Below, piece after piece: positions 55,639 through 64,000 of a DNA stretch of 64,000 nt (positions within the stretch are counted from its first letter, which is position 1; the number at the start of each line of letters is the position of its first letter). The stretch spans positions 521,486,185 to 521,550,184 of the forward strand of contig NC_081414.1 in assembly GCF_030272615.1 (NCBI RefSeq), in the 5' to 3' direction. The position numbers were made by a program, and so were the translations under genes. Under the pieces are notes generated by a model. It did not search any database. It had not been told where the DNA came from and worked only from the letters and a program-made list of their open reading frames with translations. Source of the DNA: Cryptomeria japonica. Its lineage: Eukaryota > Streptophyta > Pinopsida > Cupressales > Cupressaceae.

Positions 55639-57846
55639 ATAGAAGACTATGTCTTTCAGCCTCACAAATTAACTCATTTCTATTTTTCAGATTTTTTTTT
55701 GAATTTGTTCCATATAGTTACTACAAGAACTCATACAATTTTTCACAGAGGACCGAATGACAAACTATAGGTATCGTATGGTCTGTTGTGAATTGTCATA
55801 CGACTGGGTGTGAATACTCATATGGTATTCTAGTTTTTTTTTGTATTAAAATAGATTGCATTATTTTAGGGTTTTTTTATTGAATTTTTATGGTACTAAT
55901 GTTGACTCTGGCTTGCTATCTGTCTACCTGAGAGATTTTGACAACCTAATCAGTTTTTTACAGAACGTTTGTCGCACAAAAACAATATGACTATTGATTC
56001 ATTGTTTTTGCAAGTTGTCTAAGGAGATTCAAGTGAACTTTGTGTATTCTTTAAATTCATTTTTAGGCACTTAAATTTCTATCTAGTTAATGAACAAATC
56101 TATCTTTTGTGTTTTAAGAAAAATCTAAGAGATAGGAGAGTATGCTCTTGTCTGCACAGACAATCAAAAATCTAGACCCTCAAAGATATTTCTAGAGTTT
56201 TGAGATTTGTGTACCTTTAGCAGGTCTGTCACAGTGGGAAAAAGTAATCACCCTGTGAAAATGACCCAAGTGAGTACAACTGGACCTGAGCATTCCAACT
56301 CAAAATAATAAATAGGCCTTTGGTGATTAAATTCTCAGAGGACAAGATTATTTGAGTTTTCTCTTTGAGATCTCTCATATTGAGAATTTTGTAGGGCCCC
56401 ATGGTCACAATCACGTTTATGTGACTATAGCTTGTTTCGGTACCTTGTTGGGCTATAGGCCTCAATCATTCTTGCATGAGTTCAAGGGGTAATTTTGAAT
56501 GGAATTCTTGACTAAGAACTATAAGATAGAGGCTACTTGATTCACCTCCAAAAGGGGGATAATCTTTGTGCAAGGGATACAGTAACTCTCCCAAGATACT
56601 TGCCATTTTGTGCCCCCATTAGCATTTGGAGATGGCTAATATGGTGTTGAGGATCCATTGTGTGAGACTCAGTGGCCATTTTTTGATTAGCCATTGGGTG
56701 TGTACCCGACTCTGCAAGTAAAGGTTTTCTTCTCTAAGCCAACTTTTATAGGGTTAGCATGATGCACTTGAAGTTGTTATACATCTTGCATGTTTACTAG
56801 GTCTTCATCCTTGAAATTGACACTGAAACACTAAAATTGGAGAAAACAATAAAAAACTCAGTGATCAAAACTTTATCCAAGTCAAAAACTAGTCTCTATT
56901 AGTCATCAAAACTTTATTTGTATCAAAAACTAGTCTTTTTCCAATCCTCTATCATACGAGTCTACTTAATAATCATCTTCCTATATACGAGTTTCTGTAC
57001 GAGTCTTCATTGGTCCTATCAATTTATCATCTAGTCCTATCAAAATTATCATCAGGGTTCTCAAAATTGTTGTCTGGCCTTAAGTATACTATCGTATGAA
57101 AAATCATTATCCTCATTAGATTATAGTCTAGAGAACACTAAACTATCATGTGAGTATAGGAAGCAACTCGTACAAGAAACTATTTGTGTCATTTGGGAGC
57201 TACTAAATTGTTCTCTAGGTCTTAATTCTCTATTGTACGAATCTCTAATTTTGTCAGTTCAGAAACTTGTCTATTTGCTCACTTTTCTAGAATTGTCATA
57301 CTTTCCTAATCATTCTACAGTGAGCATAAATATGGTCATCATAATTTAGAGCATAAACAATCTTAATAGTGTACCCCTATCGATGTATTGCATGATTTTG
57401 CTGATCATCTTTCAGCTAGTTCAATCAACTACTTATCAAACTAAATCAAACTAAGTTACTTAGATCACGTCTTATACATGATAGATCATTCCTGAAACCT
57501 GACTGAGTCTTAGTCACTTCTCTCAAATTAAACTAAGTTACTTAGATCATGTCTTATATAGGATAGATCATTCTTGAAACCAGACTGAGTCTTAGTCACT
57601 TCTCTCAAATCACTAAGTCAAATGAACAACTAACTTCAATTTGATCTTGATTTTTGCATCACATCTAGCTCTTGATCGTATTAGTTATAAATGCTTATTC
57701 AAACTAGAAGTTCTTGAAAGAAAGTTTCTAAAGGCAAAGGATCATCCTTCTCATTACAAGATAATCCATTCTTCATAGAGGACCCCGTCTCTAATAAACC
57801 TTCATCATCAAATATACCAATTTTCAATCAACCTTTATCTCCCATT
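55639..57846 (+). other. Gypsy-R leader
   Basis: A 2.2-kb untranslated leader. No gene. The words TATCGTATG, TCATACGA and TGTACGAGTC recur about ten times (55770-55830 and 56950-57240), and a tandem duplication lies at 57448-57611. Confidence 0.6.
57448..57611. repeat. 82-bp tandem duplication in the Gypsy-R leader
   Basis: Two units (57448-57529, 57530-57611) starting AAACTAAGTTACTTAGATCA and ending CACTTCTCTCAAAT, with about five differences. Confidence 0.9.
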
Positions 57847-59330
57847 ATGTCTGGAGAAAAGAAAGAAAAAGAAGCTGCTAAACATGATACTTATTAAAAT
57901 ATCAGCACCCATGCTAATGATAGTGATTCCTCATTGAGTGAGTCTGAAGCTTCTGAACCTACAGAAGCTATTATACAAAGCTGTCAAAATGATAAAAGAT
58001 TTCTGAAAAATGATGAAAATCATCATGGCTAGAGAAAGAGAAGAGCAATTTCTAGAGCTAGCTAAACAAGGCGCTAAACTTCCTACTGATTATAACATTG
58101 AAACCCTTATCACTAAATAGGAAGACACCATTAACGCTAGTAAACAAACAATTACAAGTGTTACAGATAGAAATAAAAGAAATAAAAAAAAAGGATAAAT
58201 CATCTATGTAATGTTCTTTAGACATGATTTGGCTACCCCCATTTGACAAGAACCTTTACATGCCTTCATTTCCTTCAAGAGTGGAGATTCCTAAGTTTGA
58301 TAAATATGATAGTAATGCAGATCCTCAAGACCATGTTAGAGAATTTTGTGGTTTATGTATGGAGTTCATGCATGAACAGACATATCTCATGCACCTTTTC
58401 TCGAGGAGTTTAGGAGGACAAGCTATGGAATGGTTTTCAATCCTACCTATGGGAATTAAATCTTTTGAGGAATTAGTATAATTGTTTCTCCAACAATACT
58501 CCTATAAAATTCATCATCCAGTCACTATGATCGAGCTTTGCAATACCAAATAGAAATTAGGAGAACCTTTTCTCACTTTCCTTCAACATTGGAGAAAGAT
58601 GTTCTATAGATATTCACGACCTGTTCCTAATTTTGAGAAAATGGACATTTTTGTCAACAACTTGATCCCTTAATTGAAATACAATATCTAAATGCAATTG
58701 TACCCATCATTCAAAAAAATGGTAGATAATGCTCTCAGAATTGAAGATGTTCTTATAAAGAAAGGAGACCTATCACTTTGGAAAGAAACACAACAAGGCT
58801 TTAGTTCCAAAGAAAAGAATAAATACTAGAAATACAACAATGATAACAATAGAAATGTTGTTAATGATGGAGTGGTAGACACAGTTAAACCAAAATCAAA
58901 ACCCACAATATTTAAATTGGCTAGAGGCACACAAGCCCTCAAAGCAGCTAAAATTGCAGCGAAAAACCCTCCGAAGAAATCAGAAGAGTTGTTTAAAGAA
59001 AAACTTTGGCTTTCAAAGCCTAAACACAATTTCACTCCTTTGGAGGAATCGTATGAATCATCTCTTAAGAATCTATTGGTAAATGATCTGATCACATTGC
59101 CAGACAAATCTAGACCATATGATCCAAAATTTAAACCCAAATGATGGAGGTAAAATGAATAATGTGAATATCATTAAAACAAGGGTCATATAACAAACAA
59201 CTTCATGAAACTCAAACATGAGATTTAAGACCTCATCAATGCTGGCAAAATTGTTGTTGGAAATCACACAACTAACATTGATCATAAATATTTTAAAGAT
59301 CCCTTGCCTTCTTATGAACAAGGTGATTCC
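57847..59330 (+). pseudogene. gag: Gypsy-R gag
   Basis: A probable start ATG at 57847 (MSGEKKEKEAAKHD) leads through an acidic segment and MAREREEQFLELAKQGAKLP (58025, other frame). Then the Retrotrans_gag core 58224-58790: RVEIPKFDKYDSNADPQDHV, GGQAMEWFSILPMGIKSFEE, RYSRPVPNFEKM. A knuckle-like motif at about 59155-59215 (CEYH-NKGHITNNFMKLKHEI) ends nucleocapsid. Stops at 58479 (TAA) and about 58551, 58672 and 58828, plus a frame change near 58015. Same organisation as the intact gag of Gypsy-L. Confidence 0.85.
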
Positions 59331-60182
59331 TCAAAATCCAAGGGAGGTGCCAAAGTCAATTACACCTACACCAACAATGACCATGTGATCAACATGATTG
59401 AATCTTCACAATCTGAGTATTGTAACATGATCATAGTCAAAGATAAACTACATAAAATGCAGAGTACAAGTTATTTAACCCACACTCAAAAGAAGGTTAC
59501 TCTTAAAGGAGCTAGTTCCTCAACTCTCGATCAAACAACATCAAACCTCCCAACTTCTTCAAACAAACAATTAGATATGAGCATGCCTAAATCTAAGCAA
59601 CTGGCTTCATCATTCTCTCCTGGTTACAACATTGTTGAACAATTAAAATGAACTACTGCTCAAATCTCCATTTATTAACTGCTTAAGATCTCTTCTACTC
59701 ATAGAGAGATCCTAGCCAAAGATTTTCTCACTGCTAATGTACCTAAAGATTTAGATGTAGATCAGTTTTACTCTATGGTGCATCACCTAACTTTGCCTCA
59801 TTACCTCACCTTCTCTTAATAAGATTAAAACTCACTAAATCACCTGCATAATCATCGATTACACATCGAAGCTATGATCCATAAACACTGAGTCAAACAT
59901 GTTTTGATAGATGGAGGCAGTGGGTTGAATATCTATACCTACAATTTATTGATACCATTGGGATTTTATGAAAATGTCATTGATCCAGCAAAGAAAATAA
60001 TAATCAAAGCATATGATGAAGAAGAGAGAACCTCTAATGTTCTGGTACTATTACTAATCAAGGTAGGACCCGTGGAAAGAGATGTTATTTTTAAGATGCT
60101 TGATCTTCCTCTTTCATACATCTTGCTAGGCAGACCATGGATTCACAAAATGCAAGCAGTACCATCTACCTATCACTAGTTC
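59331..60182 (+). pseudogene. pol: Gypsy-R protease
   Basis: Spacer (TYTNNDHVINMIE) and a Ser/Thr-rich stretch, then the aspartic protease: VKHVLIDGGSGLNIYTYNLL at 59893 onward (DGGSG active-site loop), VIDPAKKIIIKAYDEEERTS, KVGPVERDVIFKML and the flap-side SYILLGRPWIHKMQAVPSTY. Frame intact from 59904 to 60179, stops before it. Confidence 0.85.
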
Positions 60183-62221
60183 TTGAAAAATTCCTTATAA
60201 TGGAGTTGAAGTCAGTATTCCTATTGATACATGTTACACTTGTAGTGCATTCAAATAGTGTACTGATATATTTGTTCCTCATAACAAAGAAACCTTTGCA
60301 TCTGAAAGTTTAGAAAATTTGATGAAAGACTTAGAAAAGAAATTGAAAATCATAGGTACTGGCATGGATGGATACATGATAGAACCTATACTTTCACTAA
60401 TGTCTCTTCCTCCATCACCAAGATAGTCTAGAAAACCATCAGAGGCTATGAAGCCACAAACTTCAATTCCAAATGTCATTTATGATGGTATTTTTGTATA
60501 GTCATCTACTTCCCTTGCAGATGAAACAAAAGAGGAGGTTGTTCTCAAATGGATTTTCAAAGAGGATAGTGAAAACAAAGAAGTGCAATACTATGAGATT
60601 TCCCTTGAACAATATTATCTAGGCTATAAGATGATTCAACACATGGGATATTCAGGTACTAGTCCTCTAGGCAAGAGTCAAGAAGGTATTGTTAAACCTA
60701 TTCAGCTACAAGATAAGTCTACAAATGATAAAGATGGACTTGTATACCATTTAGAGGAGTCATCAAGTCATAAACATACTTCTCATCATCAGTCTAAGTG
60801 GAGGAAAAATATACTACATCAAATATCATAGGAAGTAAATACTTAGTAAACTCAAGAAGAATATGAAAAAGAACCAGAAGAATTGGCAATCAAGAGAGAA
60901 GAAACACATTGTAATCAAGTTCCAACTGTATCAACAGTGACACTACAAGGAGTAGAAATCCTAGAAGACATGAGAGAAGAAATAGAAAGAACTAAAGAAT
61001 TGTTTTTACCACTAAACATTCTGGTCACATACACAGGTAGAATGCGAGTAGATAATTCAGAAACTGACTCGAATGAGTATGAATGGGGTACAAAACTTTT
61101 ATCAGATGAATCTACTAAAGAAATTCCTGAAGAACCTAGTGATATCTTAGATGAAGCCCAAGAGATAGTTGGCTTAAAACTACAAAAGGAAATAGAGGAA
61201 ATCAAACTAAAAAGACAAGAAGACTATAAACAACAACTAAAAGAAGAAAGAACACGAGAAAAGTTTTCACCTACTATATCTTCCTCTAATGAGATAGAGA
61301 AAATCTGGTATGGGACTACATATCAAGAGGTTGAGGATATAGAAATAGGGCTGGTCATTAGTCCAAAGGAAGATGAATGGAAAAGATGACAGAGACTAAC
61401 AAAGTCATCAAGGTTATGTCAACAAGTATGTCAAATACAAGTGATCATTTAACCAAATCATGAAGGAACTTTTACCATCAAAGATGTAGATATTCATACT
61501 ATACTTGCTCTCACTAAAATACTTGAATAAGAGTCAGAGGCTTCATCTTATGATTCTAATCACTCTGAAATAATATTTGTTTATGACATTACCTATTCGA
61601 CACCAAACTATGACTACTTTGTCATAAATATCGAAACTTTGTCTATTGAACCTGTTACTATCAAGCCATGATATGTAGTCCAGTCCAAAGTTGAGGATGA
61701 TGCTATTGGTAGGTCTATTGGGTTAGGTTTCATAGATACTGACGTAAAATTTGATAATTGTGTTCTAACTCTTCCTAGTCTTGAGACAATTATACAAGGT
61801 ATTCTTCTAGAACTCGACTTGTCGGTCTGAAGTTGTGATGATAATATCACGAATTCCCTTGAACCTGTTAAATCTTTATCCCTGGTACATCCTGAGCTTA
61901 TTGATTTTACTCTCCAAGATCAACCTTTCAATATACCTACTATTGCCAATGAATATATATTAGCCTATTATCTTAATGCAGTTGAACAAACGGAGCCTTC
62001 CACCAGTGAAAAAAGTGAGAACATGAGGATAGTAGATGTTATGTATCTTAGTCATAAAAATAAAAAAAAAGAAAGATAAGAGTTTTGATGGCAAAAACCA
62101 AATTGTGGCAGTGTCAGAATCAAAAATAGTAAAAATAAAGGACGTACCTAATGGTGAAAACCTCTCTGAGCTGCCTGAAGGTGAGATACTCAACATTTTG
62201 CCTAATCACTTTCAGGAGTGA
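60183..62221 (+). pseudogene. pol: Gypsy-R protease-RT linker with G-patch
   Basis: A long linker. At about 60613-60705 YYLGYKMIQHMGYSGTSPLG, followed by KSQEGIVKPIQ, is a well-preserved G-patch, an RNA-binding glycine motif. Then a Glu/Lys-rich helical stretch 60883-61389 (EEIERTKELFLPLNILVTYT; LKLQKEIEEIKLKRQEDYKQ) and a poorly conserved tail. Stops between 60180 and 60580 and after 61389, with frame changes on both sides. The Tat-2 copy (15888-16010) has the same module in the same place. Confidence 0.75.
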
Positions 62222-63220
62222 TCATCAGTGCTAATTGAACCTACACAACCAATAAACATTGGTACAGAACAAGCTCAAAACACCATACATGTAGCTCAAT
62301 CCTTGTTAGCCGAAGAACTAAAAGAATTTGTTGATTTCTTCATGGAAAAGAAGATCAATTTTGCATGGACATATCCTGATATGCCAGGTATGGATCCTGG
62401 CCTCATAATGCATCATCTTTCTATCACTCCTGGAGTTAAACCTGTTAAGTTAAAACTCTGAAAAATGCATCCTCACATTGCATTACTTGTTAAGGTTGAG
62501 TTGTAAAAATTACTAAAAGTTGGATTCATCAGAGAAATTGATTATGCCGAGTGGATATCTAATATTGTACCTATTTCTAAACCTGACAAATCTATACGTG
62601 TTTGCACAGATTTCAAAGATTTAAACAAATCTTGTCCAAAGGATGATTTTCCACTGTCCAACATAGACATGATAGTGGACATGACTGCTAGTTATGAAAT
62701 GTACTCTTTGATGGATAGTTTTTCTAGATACAATCATATTGAAATTGCACTTGAGGATCAAGATAAAACATTTACCTATGCATGAGGAGCTTTCTGCTAG
62801 AATGTAATGCTTTTTGACTTAAAGAACACAGGCACTACTTATCAATAAGTTGTAACAACAATTTTTCATGACATGATGCACAAAAACATGGAGAATTATG
62901 TTGATGATACTCTAGTTAAATATATGAAAAGATCCACACATCTATCAGAACTAGGCCCAATATTAGACAAAATGGAAAAATTCAAACTCAAATCAAACCC
63001 TAAGAAATTTGCATCCGGGGTTACATCTGGTAAGCTCCTAGGATATATTGTTTTAGCGAAAGGAATTGAAGTGGATCCAAAAAAAGTTAAGGCTATCATG
63101 GAAATGCCACCTCCAAAGAATGTCAGTCAAATGAGAAGTTTACAAGGGCAACTCCAATCAATAAGATGCTTTATTTCTCAGCTAGCAAATACGGCTCAAC
63201 CATTCACAAAGGTATTATAG
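62222..63220 (+). pseudogene. pol: Gypsy-R reverse transcriptase
   Basis: LIEPTQPINIGTEQAQNTIH, EFVDFFMEKKINFAWTYPDM, LIMHHLSITPGVKPVKLKL, stop 62459, then DYAEWISNIVPISKPDKSIR, CPKDDFPLSNIDMIVDM and MDSFSRYNHI. The active site NYVDDTLVKYMKRSTHL at 62890 is intact (YVDD), followed by KLLGYIVLAKGIEVDPKKVK and PPPKNVSQMRSLQGQLQSIR. Stops include 62459, 62506, 62783, 62818 and 62848. Confidence 0.9.
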
Positions 63221-63690
63221 AAAGGATTTATATATAACTGGGATAAAGATTGTGAAAAATATCTAAATCAAATCAAGGAATACCTTTCTAATCCACCTAT
63301 ATTGATGCCACCAATTCAAGGCAAGCCATTGATTCTCTACATATCAGCTACCGATACATCACTAGGGGTACTTTTGGTACAACAGGATGAGAATAAAAAG
63401 GACAAAGCTATATATTATATTAGTAGGACCTTGGTTTCCTATGAGATGAACTATACTATCATAGAAAAATATTCTTTGGTATTGGTCTTTGCATCATAAA
63501 AATTAAGACACTACATGCTAGCACATTCTATCAAGCTAGTGGCTAAGATTGATACACTCAAATATCTTCTAGGCAAAGCAACACTTACAGGAAGATTGGC
63601 TAAATGGGTCATGGTTCTTAGAGAATTTGATATTAAATATGTAGAACACAAAGCTATCAAGGATAGGTCGTTGTAGATTAATTTTTTGAT
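63221..63690 (+). pseudogene. pol: Gypsy-R first RNase H
   Basis: FIYNWDKDCEKYLNQIKEYL, NPPILMPPIQGKPLILYISA, TDTSLGVLLVQQDENKKDKA, IYYISRTLVSYEMNYTIIEK and LTGRLAKWVMVLREFDIKYV show the gypsy-type RNase H. Stops at about 63218, 63497 and 63674. Confidence 0.85.
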
Positions 63691-63765
63691 GCTCCACTTG
63701 AAGATAATCAACCTTTGCACATATAATTTCTGGATGAATCCATCATGCACCTTACTCAGCAATCC

Positions 63766-64000
63766 TAGAAAATGTTCTTTGATGGGTCTTTCACTCAACA
63801 AGGTTCTGGTGTTGGAATACTTTTTATCACTCCTTAGAGATAGTTAGTCCCAAAGGCGTACAAGATTCTCTTTCCTTGCACAAACAATATTGCATAATAT
63901 GAAGCTTTGGTAAATGGAATCAAACTAGCTATTGAATGGAAGGTTGTTGAGTTACACATCTATGGAGACTCTCAGTCAATTATCAACCAAATCAATGATA
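63766..64000 (+). pseudogene. Gypsy-R second RNase H (aRNH), cut by window edge
   Basis: MFFDGSFTQQGSGVGILFIT, FPCTNNIA, then YEALVNGIKLAIEWKVVELH and IYGDSQSIINQIND. Same archaeal-type fold and position as in Tat-2; stops at about 63836, 63842 and 63897. It continues off the window. Confidence 0.8.

Larger units (their letters stand above)
54339..64000 (+). mobile_element. Gypsy-R, Ty3/gypsy (Tat-type) element, runs off right edge
   Basis: 5' LTR, PBS, long leader, gag, protease, G-patch linker, RT, RNase H and the start of a second RNase H are in order on the plus strand. The second RNase H points to the Tat lineage. Integrase and 3' LTR should lie beyond 64000. Several stops and frameshifts. 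Gypsy-M at 4126 belongs to the same LTR family. Confidence 0.9.

Overview
This window looks like land-plant nuclear DNA from a large, transposon-rich genome; a conifer-type or similarly bloated seed-plant genome is plausible, but the sequence does not fix the species. I found no intact host gene and no tRNA, rRNA or CRISPR locus. Nearly all of it is nested LTR retrotransposons, most with decayed reading frames. Element labels here are mine.

Layout. (1) 1-3928: Gypsy-L, minus strand, running off the left edge, with an uninterrupted 598-codon gag, a leader with repeats, a candidate primer-binding site (PBS) and a 5' LTR. It sits just upstream of (2) Gypsy-M, of which a polypurine tract (PPT) and 3' LTR (4126-5178) remain. 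(3) 5179-10152: the 3' part of Tat-1, with an antisense plant mobile domain (PMD) pseudogene, repeat arrays, a PPT and a 3' LTR. (4) 10153-12451: CZU-1, a truncated minus-strand element of a pol-less family (Coiled coil, Zinc knuckles, Unknown protein) carrying a foldback insertion. (5) 13045-14601: an orphan plus-strand frame with eight stops. (6) 15400-45404 and beyond: Tat-2, a Ty3/gypsy element with two RNase H domains. It is broken by an 850-bp insert in reverse transcriptase (RT), by Copia-C in integrase, and by Copia-A in its antisense PMD gene. Copia-A itself contains Copia-B. (7) 46500-54000: a minus-strand Tat integrase (Tat-3) split by CZU-2, the more complete pol-less element. (8) 54339-64000: Gypsy-R, plus strand, 5' LTR through RNase H, running off the right edge.

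Insertion order can be read from target-site duplications (TSDs): Copia-B ATAGA/ATAGA, Copia-A CAGTC/TAGTC, Copia-C AAGAG/AAGAG, CZU-2 GATGG/AATGG, foldback TCAATT/TCAATT. Most coding damage is premature stops, with few indels. TAG dominates where the family has glutamine, as expected if methylated CAG (CHG) sites deaminate.

Most promising for novelty: CZU-2, a Copia-like LTR pair flanking a coiled coil, four zinc knuckles and a roughly 1,100-codon protein I cannot assign, with no pol. Next are the antisense PMD genes in two Tat elements, and Copia-C, whose LTRs are about 98.6% identical although its body carries some 24 stops. All identities and counts are by hand.
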